Positions 13,523 to 24,419 of a stretch of 64,000 bases of DNA are shown in pieces; positions within the stretch are counted from its first letter, which is position 1; the number at the start of each line of letters is the position of its first letter. The notes under the pieces are model-generated. The model had not been told where the DNA came from. It did no database searches and saw only the letters and a list, made by a program, of their open reading frames with translations. The position numbers and the translations under genes were made by a program. Source of the stretch: Cycas panzhihuaensis (lineage: Eukaryota > Cycadophyta); assembly GCA_023213395.1 (NCBI GenBank), contig CM041465.1, forward strand, positions 165,299,741-165,363,740, written 5' to 3'.

Positions 13523-13535
13523 TTTTCCCCCTTGG
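13523..13535 (-). other. TAT-1 polypurine tract
   Basis: Minus-strand CCAAGGGGGAAAA directly abuts the 3' LTR start. This is where plus-strand DNA synthesis would be primed. Its adjacency to the LTR end defined independently by the two-copy comparison supports both calls. Confidence 0.75.
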
Positions 13536-13883
13536 TACTTAAAAGGTCGTACTTCAAAAGAGGAATAGGATGGTGAAATGTGACAACAATCACAATGAAG
13601 GTTTTTCTCAAAATGATAAAAGATTTGGATGATATATATGAATGATGGAAAATTAGTCTAACAAATGTACTAAAACTAAACAAACCTTAATGGTGCCAAA
13701 TTCATAAGCTAAGGAGTACTGTCAAAATACCTACCAAATAGATAAGGCTTACACTCATTCAATTGAAAGAAATACTAGATGCCCACAAGCTAGATGTGAC
13801 TTAAAACCTAGATGGTCATAGTTTATCTCTCATTAACCATATTTCAGAGGAAAGGCCTTTTGCTAGAGTATAAAGGATAGTTT

Positions 13884-14070
13884 GTCATAATTTTTAGGCT
13901 CATTAACAGGTGACTTTTTGGAGCCTTAGACTACCATAGTTTCAACTCATTAGTAGGTGACAATTTAGAGCCTTTCATCATAGTTTAAGCTCATTAACAA
14001 GAAGGAGAATTTGGAGCTTTACATTGTCATATCATAGTTTAAGCTCTTTAATAGGTAAGAGGGCTTAGTA
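13884..14070. repeat. Four imperfect copies of a roughly 45-50 base repeat
   Basis: Each copy contains a form of 'catagtttaagctcattaa' followed by 'aggtga' and 'tttggagcc' (starts near 13,884, 13,933, 13,976 and 14,031). A fifth, isolated copy lies at 19,341-19,380 just downstream of the integrase stop. The array sits between the polypurine tract and the antisense ORF of TAT-1. Tandem arrays in the 3' untranslated region are a known habit of TAT/Ogre elements. Confidence 0.6.
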
Positions 14071-14839
14071 CTTTTTGAGGGCCAAAATAAGGATTAAAAT
14101 GAATATCATAACGAGTAAGAGACACCATATTCAGGCCTTTAAAATGCTCATTAAAAGATGAATGAGTTAAGGTCAACAATAACCTTGATCAATGAAAGAT
14201 ATATCATTTTTTTATTTTAAAAGTTTTTATCTAGGGATAATTGCTAAGAGAGGACAATATTAACCTAGATAAACAAAATGGATGAAAGAAAAAAATTTGT
14301 CTAAAAAGTAAGGAAAATGGCCCCTCCCCTTTTATAAGAAAGATCAATATATTTCATTTCATTTTCACTTGAGGGAGATAGAAAATCAATGATCTAAAGG
14401 GCCCTTACCATTTGATTTCATAGATGATTAGTAGTTATTTTGACTAGAGACCAACTCTAGGAGGTAGAGATATAGATGATTGAGTGAGCAACTAGGTATT
14501 CAGTAAGTTTCTCTTATAATTTTTTTAAAACAAAATTAAATTTTTAGATAAAAATACGATAATTTAGAGTGAAAATTATAGGAATAGAGCTAAAAACATG
14601 ATAAGATTCTTAAAAATATGATTTAATGTTTAAAACAAGAATTGTGAGATTGTGTTTTTGATTAATAAAGTGCATTTTTTACTGTGTTATCATGTTTTAT
14701 AGTGTATAATTATATGTTTGACTATTTTTTTATATTTTTGATTTTGAAAGAAAAATAAAAAATAAAAGTTTTTTGAAATGCTAAAATTAGAGATTAACAC
14801 GATTGGTTTTGATGTGATGTAACCTCTAAAGAGGGTAGA

Positions 14840-16700
14840 TACTAGGGAGAATAAATGATTGACAATTCAAGAGTTAATAAGTCAATTAACTGAGGAGGAT
14901 TGGGCCCTATTAAGTATATGTGGTCTATCCTAAGTGAGTGGATCAACCTAGTTAGTGATGGAGTACAAGATCCTTCATGATTTTATTAGCTATTAGATCC
15001 TATAGAGGAATGTATTCAAAGTACGAGCCATAGGAGATATAAAGATCACTCCTAGGGATATTGAGAGGATACTAGGGATTAGTTGGCATGGTGAAAGGAT
15101 CAGACTAAATAGGGTGATTAATAACAAGTCGCAGGAGGCTCGTGGCTAGTATTGACTAGAATTCCTAATTAGTTTAGTCATAATAGGATATCCATTAAGG
15201 CAATAAGGATGACAAAGGAGATTCTTATCATATGGAAGATTATTATCCTTATTATCATTTTCAGGATTTCTGGGATCTATAACTTTATGGGGGTCCTAAC
15301 GTAGTGGGTAAGAGTGATTAGGAGATGTAAGTAGGGAATCATGATGAACTAGGGATAGCATATAGTAGCTAACATATGCCTTCAATTATCCAAGATCAAG
15401 GGGTAAGAAAGGGGTGGTTTTTCCTACAGTTCTATTTTGATTTGTTAGCTATACGACCACATACCATTAATAAGGCCATGTGGAGTACTAGGAGAGTTGA
15501 CCATCATGGATCTAGGAATGAATAGGTGGCATATAAGAGCTTAGATTCATAATAGGATAACTATAGTGTCAAGGTGTACACATAGTCCTTTATTGAGCTA
15601 TATGACCAAGAGGCAGCTAGTAGAGGATCTATATAAGGAGCTACCGATATGGAGCAATAATGAGGTTGATGTTATTAAGAGACTAGTAGTAGGAGATCTT
15701 TCTATTACTAGTGGAAGGAGAGGGGGAGAGGAGCTAGAGGAGGAGGAGGAGATAGAAGACAGTGTCAGATTGATCAAGAAGGGAGAATAGAGGCGTTAAC
15801 TAGTGGAGAAAGGAGAGAAGATAGGGATGTGCTCCAGGCGATAGGTTGAGTACAAGGTAGAGATAAATGTGGCTTTATACAGAGCATAGAGCTAGGTTTA
15901 ATAGATGGATAAGGGAGAGGAGGAAATGATAGTAGAGGAGGAGGGGGGGAGCCTCCTTGAGAGCCTTAGGGAGAGGTAGTCATATAGCTAGGAGAGGAGA
16001 TGGTAGTAGAGCCAATAGGAGGAGGATGACAAACAAGTATATTAATTAGTATATATTTTAGATATATTTGATTATTTATTTTATATTATCTACCCTTTGT
16101 ATAGAAGACTAATCACAGTTGATATATTTCTGATAGACATGTTAGAAGAGCTTAACTCTTTTCGAGGTCTAAAGGATACTTGACCTAATTTTCCCCTATG
16201 CATCCACATCGAAGGAACCTCTAGCATGGAACATCATTGATCATACATTATTGGGGTATTAGATCAAGTATTTTAGTCCCATATTACAGGCTCAAGATAT
16301 GATTCAGGACATATAGATGGAACTGAGACTTAGGGAGTCAGAGCTCAAGGTGGTAGAGGATAAGCAATATCATCTACAGAGGATGACATTAGTACAGGCC
16401 AAAGGACAAGTTATTCTATCTAATAGTACCATAATTCAACAGGGGAGATATTTTCCACTATGTAGAGAGTTGATATATGGGCAGACTCCAAGTAGAGGAG
16501 AGAGGGTAGAGCTAGGAGTAAAGGGGATATCTTACTAGAGCTCAGAGAGATGAGCATATTTTGTATATAGGGAGGAGATAAGAGGGAGATGTAAGGCTTT
16601 TTATGAGCCTCAGATATTGTATATGAGTTATATAGTGATATATGTATTATAATCATTTCATATTCTATATGTATATTGATCATTTTCTTTATACCTTATG
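14840..16700 (+). pseudogene. Antisense plant-mobile-domain-like ORF of TAT-1
   Basis: Runs opposite to TAT-1's own genes. Around 14,990-15,110 the reading LHDFISYWI..RNVFKV, with IGDIKITPRDIERILGI, aligns with LLVDIISHWDRRRYVFHL and VGDVMVMLRDIQRIQGI in the ORF at 62.8-63.2 kb, which is recognisably a plant mobile domain (aminotransferase-like, PF10536 family). A later block near 15,440-15,540 reads LLAIRPHTINKAMWSTRRVDHH. The open stretch at 15,566-15,790 ends in a run of Glu (EELEEEEEIED), and that at 16,317-16,538 starts with a heptad-like segment (RLRESELKVVEDKQYHLQRM). Several stops are TAG codons where CAG is likely. Function in the element is unknown; relatives include the Arabidopsis MAIN/MAIL1 silencing factors. 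Confidence 0.6.
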
Positions 16701-17469
16701 TAAGAAATATGATGGATGATTGACTCTAAACTCTTTCCCTCTTTTATCCCTCTTTTATATATTATGGATGATATACATTTATTGGTGTGAGGGTCCATTA
16801 AAATATATAATAGTTTTTTTCTTTTTATCTTTTTTATTTTATAAAATTTTAAAAATATTTTTATTAGTATATATAGGATAATTTATACTCATTTTGGAGT
16901 GTAAAGGGGTCTTAAAGGAGAAAAATTATAAGCAACAATGAAGGAAAGAAAATAGATAAAAAGATAAAAGAGAATAGATGGAAAATATTAATAATTCTAT
17001 TCTCATAAACATAAAACCACTTGAAAACCAAATGGTAATAGGCTTATAAAAATAGAATATGGAATAATATAAGTCTCTCTAAAATAAAAACTTACATAGT
17101 TCACATCATACTCAGGATAGATTATACAAACATAGATCAAATTCCATATTTGTACAATATATCTTAAGAAAAACATGTTGTTTATATAATGAAAAACTAA
17201 TTCCACCTAATAAACAACTAGCTTTTTGAGTATATAGGATTCCTCATTGGATACTCCTAAGGGTAAGAAACTTTTAGGGACTTGTCCCCTGCCAAGATCC
17301 TCCTTGGCCTATGATTCTTATGTGGGTCTATCTTTTCTTACACTTCATTTTCCTTTAAACCTATCATCTTAGCCTTTATATTACTCAAACTTTTACTTTG
17401 TAAACCCATAATTTATACTCTTTATAGAGTGGTAGTTTATACTTATTTTAGAGTGGCATGTCCCCAACA
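16701..17469. other. AT-rich spacer of TAT-1
   Basis: No coding motif. Contains three loosely related blocks of the form 'tttatactcattttggagtg' near 16,880, 17,410 and 17,430. A minus-strand open stretch at 17,003-17,206 is hydrophobic and AT-driven and is not called. Confidence 0.4.
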
Positions 17470-17891
17470 AAAGATGATAGTTAGCCAAAATAATTATCTA
17501 AGATAAAAGAGACTAAAGCGTTAGCTTTAGTATTAAAGATTTAAGGAACAAACTAGATAGTGACTAAAAAGATCAAAGACATCAACGATGAAGCTTGATG
17601 ATGAAGGGAAAGGAGCCATGGAGAATAAATTTGATATATCCAAACTAATTGATAAACCATAATCTAAGAGTTAGAATAAATGAAAATAGGTCCATGGTAA
17701 GATCAAGAAATATCAACTAATGCTCCTATAATAGCAAAATATTTAGTTTCATTATTAGCTGCTCTAGATAGAAGTAGACTAGTAGATAAGAGGGGATTTC
17801 TTGATTGGTCATAAATCACCCAAGTAGTAGCAGATGGTCTTGGGTTATCTCTACTACCTCCATTGGTAAAAATACTCAATACCATAGGAAG
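17470..17891 (-). pseudogene. Additional (archaeal-type-like) RNase H domain of TAT-1
   Basis: Minus-strand reading gives the complete layout of an RNase HI fold: IFTNGGSRDNPRPSATTWVIYD, whose family form is FTDGGSRGNPGP; then RAANNETKYFAIIGALVDIS (family NNEAEY); then IYSNSQ-like followed by MVYQLV (family SDSQLVV.QL); and finally FVPqIFNTKANALVSF (family VPR..N..ADAL). Three catalytic Asp positions read Asn, each a single G-to-A change, so the domain is dead. It lies about 1.5 kb downstream of the integrase stop, not between the ordinary RNase H and integrase. Extra RNase H domains are known in TAT-lineage gypsy elements; the position after integrase is worth noting. Confidence 0.75.
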
Positions 17892-18143
17892 ATAGGACTA
17901 GTATTTAGAGATGGTATGATCGATAAAGGAGAGTGCATGAATTAATTAATAAGGAAAAGGTAGTAAATGAGAAAAGGTTGGTTCTGACTACAAAGAGAAA
18001 AAAGAAAAACCATACTTAGGATAAAATAATTGACTAAAAAAAAGTATCAAGCAGGGTTTGATCATAGCTAGGACCATAATAGATGTAAACAATTAGACTA
18101 TTAGATATGTTGAATACTTTGCAAGTGTTTACATGGGTATAAG

Positions 18144-18601
18144 TGTTACAGTCGAGCCCTTTTGTGGGGTTCGAGGGCCCATTGTAGGGCCCCCAGATGG
18201 GGGGTTTGGGGGGCTAGTGGCCCCCCGGGTGGGGGTTTAGGGGTGGAATCCCTTGAGAAAAATTTTTGGGTGTCTTTGTTGGCATATGGTTTTTGCCCAT
18301 TGTATTGTAAAATTGCAAGGTGGTATCTTATAATGTTATGTCTATATATTCTTATGTAACAACATATGTAATATGGTTATGGATGAGTCTTTGATGAGTC
18401 GATGAGAAGTGTTAGGGTTTATTCATCTCTATAATTCTTTAACTGTTGCTCAGATTAATAAAAGGTCTATGCTTAGTCTTGAATCTCCTAATGTTCTTTA
18501 TTGAGTGCTTAACTTGTTTATGTTATTTGTTCTTTACATGGTTTAAAGTTCTGTTATCACATTACTTCTGTGGTTATATTTTCTCGTCATAGACTTGAAC
18601 A
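18144..18601 (+). repeat. Solo LTR or LTR fragment with G-rich core
   Basis: Begins TGTTACAG and has a striking G/C-rich block (18,160-18,250, runs of 4-6 G or C) in otherwise AT-rich DNA. Downstream come LTR-like transcription signals: 'attcttatgtaac', then 'gtttattcatctctataatt' and 'aataaaagg', a typical plant LTR R-region and poly(A) signal. The right end at 18,601 (GACTTGAACA) is a guess; no target duplication was found, and no primer site follows. No second copy occurs in the window. A 65-codon open stretch within it is not a gene. Confidence 0.5.
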
Positions 18602-19414
18602 TCCTAAATGACTCATCCAAATGAACCTAACCTATTACATATAGGTGGGGATAAATCCATCACATGACTTGCCCTGAATTACAAGAGGATGATAATAATA
18701 CTTTTTTTTTTTTAAATATTTTTTTGCCTTTTACTTTCTTTTTGATTTTTAATTTTTTTAGTTTTCTTTTTTTAAATATTTATAAGAAAAAGTTCATAAA
18801 CATCCAATCATGAAGTACCTTTCCTTAATGTAGTAAAGATTTATCCTTTTTAATAAAACCAAGATGGAATAATAAGACTAAACTCCTTAAAGATTGAGCT
18901 GCAGGAGAAAGAGAAGATCTAAATTACAATGTCTCTAAACATAAAGGGAAGGTAGTAGAATGAGTATTCACCTCAAAAGTATAGATAGAGAAAACTGATG
19001 ATAAGAAAAATAAAGTAAAATAGGTAATAAATAACTAAGAAGAAATCCCAAAATAAAGGACTATTATATAAACATATAACCTAAGCAACTAATAAAGTAT
19101 CTAAAGTTGACGAACAAATATCTTCTCAAGGATGAGGATAAATGACAAAACTAGAGGCCCAAATTCTCTCTTGAGTACAAGGCTCAAAAGAGAAAAAAAT
19201 AATAACCTTGAAGAAAGAGCACTCATAATCAATGCATATGCCAGAAGGAGTTGTAGGCTTATATGATTATAAGGAGGATTACTTTATGAAAGTAGAGGTA
19301 GTTTGAAAGAAAATGAAGAATGATTGATAAAGAGAATTGCCCATAGTTTGAGCTCATTAGATAACAGGAGAGTTCAAAGCTATAATTTATCCTTATTACA
19401 GAGATTGGATGCTA
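18602..19414 (-). other. TAT-1 3' untranslated region between integrase and extra RNase H
   Basis: No coding motif seen. Long T runs at 18,702-18,780. Holds the isolated repeat copy at 19,341-19,380 related to the array at 13.9-14.1 kb. Confidence 0.45.
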
Positions 19415-20440
19415 CTAGGCATAAAAGTTCCTTAAGTATTGAGAATTTATAGGCTTATTAAATTTCAAGCCTTCCATCATTGAGATTTGATAAGTACTAT
19501 TGTTTAAATCTTCAATAATTAAGTAAGGTCTAACCCACTTAAGAGAAAACTTTCGTTGCTTGTCATAGAGATATTCTAACTTTAAAACCTTATCACCAAT
19601 ATGGAAATTTCTAGGCTGAAGCTGCCTATCATATGCAGTTTATTTTAGAGGCCATACTATTTTATAATACTTGCAAATGAGTCTCATCTATTTTTTCAAG
19701 TTCTAAGAGATATGTCTCTCTTTAGAACTATTCATTAGTGAATTCTTTTAGTGAGACATGTAAGAAAGGAATCTCAACTTTTAATGGAAGGATGACCTCA
19801 ACACCATAAACTAAAGTAAAAGGAGTCACACTTGTAGCATTTCTAATTAAAGTTCTATATTCCCATAATATCAAAAATAGTTAAACATACTAATCTCTAT
19901 GAGAGGTCACAACTGTTTTAACTAAAATCTTAGCTAAAGTCTTATTACATTCTTCAACTTGGTCATTCCCCTAAGAGTGATAAGGGGAAGATAGTCTATA
20001 GGTAATATAAAATTTATTATATAACTCACTAATATGGGGATTATAAAATGAAGACCCATTATCAATAATAATGATATTAGGTACCCCAGATCTATAAATA
20101 ATATATTAAAAAATGAATGTAGCAACAATTGTTTTAGTAACACAAACTAATGGAATAGATTTACTTTATTTGGTAAAATATTCAATTGTAGTAATAATGA
20201 ATTTATGGCTATTAGATGAAGCTAGAAAGATTTGACCAATGAGATCAAAACTCCATTGAGAGAAGGGCTAAGGAGAGATAATCAATTTCAACTCTTGGGC
20301 AGGTTTATGAATTAAAGTTGCATGAGATTGACAATTTTCATATTTTTAAATATGTGCATGACTATCTTTGAATAAGGTAGGCCAATAATAACCCATGTGA
20401 AGGGTACATTAGGCCATAGATTAGCCACCAAAGTGACCAC
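19415..20440 (-). pseudogene. TAT-1 integrase
   Basis: Minus-strand reading, N to C: zinc-binding domain near 20,330-20,420 (GGHFGG, MGYYWPTLFKDSHAHI, Y.NC), catalytic core with FSQWSFDLIGQI, then IIIIDNGSSFYNPH, then DQVEECNKTL, so Asp, Asp and Glu of the DDE triad are present. The C-terminal domain near 19,420-19,560 reads RNFHIGDKVLKLEYLYDKQ, FSLKWVRPYLIIEDL and ends SQYLRNFYA followed by TAG at 19,415-19,417. The same tail with the same FYA-stop ending occurs in TAT-2 (60.3-60.6 kb). Several stops interrupt the core, most at codons where Gln or Trp is expected. Confidence 0.85.
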
Positions 20441-20599
20441 CATATGTTCCCTCATGGTACTCTGTTAAGGCTACAAAAGCTTCATTGGGAGAGAGGCATC
20501 TCAATAGAATTCTATAAAAAGAATGTTTATAAAGTATGCCATCGAGAAAAAGATATTGCCTAGTAGTGGCTTAAATTCATCTTCTCTTCTTTGATGCCA

Positions 20600-21270
20600 A
20601 AGAAGAAGGGAAGGATTGATCATGAAGGTAAGATTTGACCTTGCCATACTAGGGGTCATAAGAAGAGATGGTCTAGACATGGAGGATGTGTTCATCTAGA
20701 AGAGTATCATCAATAGCTTGCTCAGTAGGATTAGGAAGAGAAGCATCAACCATGATCTCTGTAATGACCATGCCTTTCTTGGATTCTCTATTAATAATTT
20801 AAAAATTAAACTCTTGTAATAATAGGGACCATTTACCTAATTGTCTAGTAAGGTTGGTTTTGGTTAGTAGATATCTAATAGGATTAGATTGGATGATAAG
20901 ATGGACTTTATTTCCAAGAAGATAATGATGCAACTTCTTAGTGGCATAAATTAAAGAAAGACACTCCTTTTTAGGAAGAGGCTAATGAAGTTCAACTGCT
21001 ACTAATAAAATAAATCACCCATTCTTTAGTAAAATCATCCTCTTGCCCTAACATGCCTACTAATGACTCTTTTATAGAAGAAGTATATAGAATAAAAGGC
21101 TTATTAAACCTTGGTGGAGTAAGCACATATGCTGAGATTAACACTTACTTTAATTTATTGAAGGACTCTTGAACTTAAGGAGTCCATCATAATTCAATAT
21201 CTTTATTTAAAAGATTGGTGAGTGACTTAGCATCTAAGGCAAAATTAGTAATAAAGCATCTCAGAAAGTC
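20600..21270 (-). pseudogene. TAT-1 RNase H and RNase H-integrase linker
   Basis: Readable block near 20,800-20,960: KKLHHYFLGNKVHLIIQSNP and then RYLLTKTNLTRQLGKWSLLLQEFNF, the conserved end of the gypsy RNase H region in TAT elements (family form LTGRLAKWAMLLSEFDI). The linker toward integrase contains DDTLLDEHILHV and FLDGILYKHSFYRILLRCL. Upstream, toward RT, the domain is harder to follow because of stops. Confidence 0.7.
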
Positions 21271-21279
21271 AAGCCTACC

Positions 21280-22160
21280 CAAAAATGATTTGATCTATTT
21301 TTGAGTTTTTAGAGGGAGCATATCAATAATTGCCCTTACTTTATCAGGGCTTATTCTTATTCCATCTTGAGAGATGATATTACCCAACATCCTTCCTGAA
21401 GTTACAATAAAAATGCATTTGGATAGATTCAAATACAAATGATACTTTTCACATCTTTCAAAAATTGTTTTCAAATCACGTACATGATCTTATTGTTTAC
21501 GAGAAAGGGCAAACATGTCTTCTAAATACACGATAATAATATTACTGATTAGATTATGAAAAATATAGACCATTTCTCTTTGGTAAGTAGCCCCAATATC
21601 CTTCAACCTAAAAGGCATGACTTTATAAATGAAGGTGCCCTAAGGAGTAGTAAAAGAAGTCTTATGACAATCTCGTGGTGTGATAGAAATTTGATTATGT
21701 CCAGAAAAATGGTCCATAAGAGACATGACCTCAGAACTGGCCATTTGAACCCAAATCTAATTAAGAAAAGGAAGAGAAAAATTATCTTTGGGACATGAAT
21801 CGTTGATATCCTAAAAGTTAATACAAACTCAAATTGACTCATTCTTCATAGTAACTAGGACTATATTAGAAACCTATTGAGAGTAATCAATGCTTTCAAT
21901 GAATCCAACTCTTAATAATTTCTTGACTTCCTATTTAATAGTAGTGAAGAGACGTGGGTGAATAAGTTATTATTTTTAGCATTTAGGTTTAATGCTAGGA
22001 GTAACAATAATATTATGTTTAATGATGTGGGGATTAAGACCTTACATATCATTGTAATTCCAAACAAAAACTGAATAGAACTCACGAAAGAGATCTTTAA
22101 ATTGAGAAATCTCTTAAGGAGTACAATTAGCTCCAAGCTTAATAATTTTAAGAGCATGCC
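21280..22160 (-). pseudogene. TAT-1 reverse transcriptase
   Basis: Starts with the linker typical of TAT elements (FREFYSVFVWNYNDM, GLNPHIIKHNI) near 22,020-22,110, then EVKKLLRVGFIESIDYS, DINDSCPKDNFSLP, MSLMDHFSGHNQI, CHKTSFTTP and VMPFRLKDIGATYQREM. The polymerase box reads IIVYLEDMF where YVDD is normal, so the second position and first Asp are changed (V to L, D to E). Family membership is clear; the enzyme is inactive because of this and scattered stops. Confidence 0.85.
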
Positions 22161-23229
22161 CCAACTCTAAGTCGATATCTATAGTTTATTCCATGAGCAG
22201 AGCATTACCCTCTTCGAAATAAGGAGGAGCAGGTTCTATAAGAGAAATTATCTCCTAAAGTTAAAAATGGTTCATTAGTAGTGAACTAGGTTGTATCGTC
22301 TTTGGAAAACATGAGTTATGATGATAATATGAAAGATTGGAAGTTGATCCCACTAGGTGCTTAAGGATCACCTCGTCATTTTCAAAATTATGTAAATAAA
22401 AAAGATCAAAGAGGAGAAGATTTTTAGGTAGATCAATAGTAAAAAAAAGTGACTTAAAAGATGGGGGATTACTCAATAAAAAGTTTGAATAAGTATGTAT
22501 AAACTCAATGATTGAATAGAGTTGAGAAAAAGTGATGGGTCTATAAATGAATTCCCAAGTTGAAGCGAAAGTCTATTCAAGTTCATAATGGTAGGAATGA
22601 TAATTTTGATTAGAAAAAGACATGAAGATGAGGGATAATGGAAGATCATCAATAGAAGAATAAGACAGAGAAGAAATAATAGAGACTAAATTCACTTCTT
22701 ATACTCAGTTGGATGTATTTTGATTCCTTTGAGATGTAACATACAAAGGAACTACCTCATCATTTGATTCTAAATCTAGGTGCCTATGTAATAACATTTT
22801 CTTCTCATGTCTCTTTAACCATGTAATAAAAAGAGAAGACCAAGAGAAAAGAGGTGTGGTATCAGTAGGCACATCATGTGAAAAGGAAACCACATGATTA
22901 GTCAAAAGAATGGTCATATGAGAAGGAACCAATGTATTGATAGTTGAAGGTAAATATAAAATTTATGAGAAATGACTATGAGTAGAGAGCAGAATATTTA
23001 AATTGATAATTTCACTCATGGTTGTTTCCTCATAAGATGTGCTAGAGTGTGTTGTCATTTCTTCGTAAGAAGAAGAAGAGGAAACTAAAGATTAATAGGT
23101 AGGAGTTAAAGAATAAGGAGTAGATGAAGAACCTGGTTTAATAGGGACACTTTCAACCAAATCAACATCATTTACTTTTCTCTGAGGAGGTGGAGTTTCA
23201 ATGGAAAAGTACTGCCCTAAACCTAGGGA
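22161..23229 (-). other. Long protease-RT spacer of TAT-1
   Basis: About 1.1 kb with short open stretches at 22,261-22,476 and 22,705-22,932 rich in Ser, Leu and acidic residues but no domain I recognise. A long spacer between protease and RT, sometimes intron-bearing, is characteristic of Ogre-type elements. I could not identify splice sites with confidence. Confidence 0.5.
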
Positions 23230-23857
23230 TTAAAAGAAATACTCTGAAGAGTTGGATGACTTATTAGGTTCAGAGAAAGCCTTAATGAGTGGGATCAACT
23301 GCTTAACATGTTTCATCTTATGCTTAACAATCTTTAATTCTCGTTCATGGGTAAACTGAAGTTCACCAAAGAGGGAAGAATAGAAGGCAACCATTTGGGT
23401 GATCCATGGTCTGTTTAAAAGGATGTCGTATTCTAGATCAAGATCAATAATGGTTAGTTCAGTATAAACCATCTTTTCTTCTAGGGTCAGATGGAGAGTG
23501 ACTTGATTAAGGGGAACCTTTTAATTCTTATTATATCCTTGCCAAATCCTCTCGTAAGGGTCAAATAATGAAATCTTCAGATCATCAACAAGACAAACTA
23601 AGATTACATTAATAGATGATCACTCATCAATGATAACACATTTAATGTTAATATCATACTTAATAATTTTAATATAGAATGGGAGTATATCATTCAGAGC
23701 ATGAGTAGACAACATGGCTAAATCAAAAGAAAGCATGGAAGTAGATGAACTAACTATAATAGGAATTCCTAATATGTCAAACAGAAACTAATATTACTTG
23801 GGGCTACACTTTAGGAGATCTATCATTGAAATACTAGTGGGGATAGTCTTTAACTCA
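23230..23857 (-). pseudogene. TAT-1 protease and preceding gag-pro linker (3' portion)
   Basis: Open stretch 23,230-23,472 holds the end of the aspartic protease (DLDLEYDILLNRPWI, then AFYSSLFGELQF), family form D.DYNLLLGRPW...STLHQ.LKF. The active-site region lies near 23,600 (CVIIDE, stop, SSINVI; family VVDNGSSVNVI), with the catalytic segment altered and a stop at the third position. The linker ELKTIPTSISMIDLLK at 23,790-23,857 continues directly from coding sequence at 30,607 on the far side of Gypsy-1. Confidence 0.8.
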
Positions 23858-23862
23858 TTGAC
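23858..23862. other. Target-site duplication of Gypsy-1, left copy (TTGAC)
   Basis: Identical to 30,602-30,606. Excising Gypsy-1 plus one copy restores an uninterrupted TAT-1 reading frame, which independently confirms the boundaries. Confidence 0.92.
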
Positions 23863-24208
23863 TGGGACATATCTTCTCTTAAGTGCTCCTTGAGATAGCA
23901 AAAAAATGATAATCGCAACCACTTCGTACTATCCAATAAGGCAAATAAATTAACAAAGAATCTCATAAGAATATAAGAGCACTAAATGTTCACTACAATA
24001 GAGAGTACCATAGTACAATCTTTATAAAAAGTTACATTGGTGGCCTAAGTAGCCTTACATTCAATTGGATGCTATAGTAGCCTTGCATACCATTGACAAG
24101 CTTATTAACTCATGCATGAAATTCCATAATTAACCTTATCTCTTAACCTCTTGATAACTCCCCGTATAATAGTGTTTTATATAACTTAGTGAGATAAGTT
24201 ATGTAACA
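23863..24208 (-). repeat. Gypsy-1 3' LTR (346 bases)
   Basis: Direct repeat of 30,186-30,601. Shared anchors include 'caaataaattaacaaagaat', 'agagagtaccatag' and 'cataattaacctt'. It lacks about 70 bases present in the other LTR (the segment around 30,363-30,434, 'gaccatcatttacaatttat' onward). Confidence 0.9.
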
Positions 24209-24222
24209 TGTCCCTTTCCTTG
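24209..24222 (-). other. Gypsy-1 polypurine tract
   Basis: Minus-strand CAAGGAAAGGGACA directly abuts the 3' LTR start TGTTACAT. Gypsy-2 has a corresponding tract at about 5872-5890. Confidence 0.75.
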
Positions 24223-24419
24223 AGATTTTGAGTCCTTAAGGCATGTGAGATGTAGGTGCTTTTTGATAAAATCATCAGATTCTTAAGTTGGTTCATCTGA
24301 GTTGCAGTCTGCCTACTATATTAAATATTCTGAAATGGACTGATTCTAAAGACAATGTTGTATGCTAGCTAGTATATGTTATGGAGGTATGAATAAGGTT
24401 TTCTCTTCATTTAGAATTA

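Noticed and set aside
16420-16683. 87-codon minus-strand ORF
   Set aside because: Overlaps the antisense PMD-like ORF on the other strand and has AT-driven composition.
18162-18359. 65-codon plus-strand ORF rich in Gly and Trp
   Set aside because: Falls in the G-rich core of an LTR-like sequence; composition is forced by G runs and no domain is recognisable.
21556-22476. Hydrophobic ORFs overlapping TAT-1 RT
   Set aside because: RT motifs are read in other minus-strand frames; these are shadows caused by Leu/Ile-rich AT-rich sequence.
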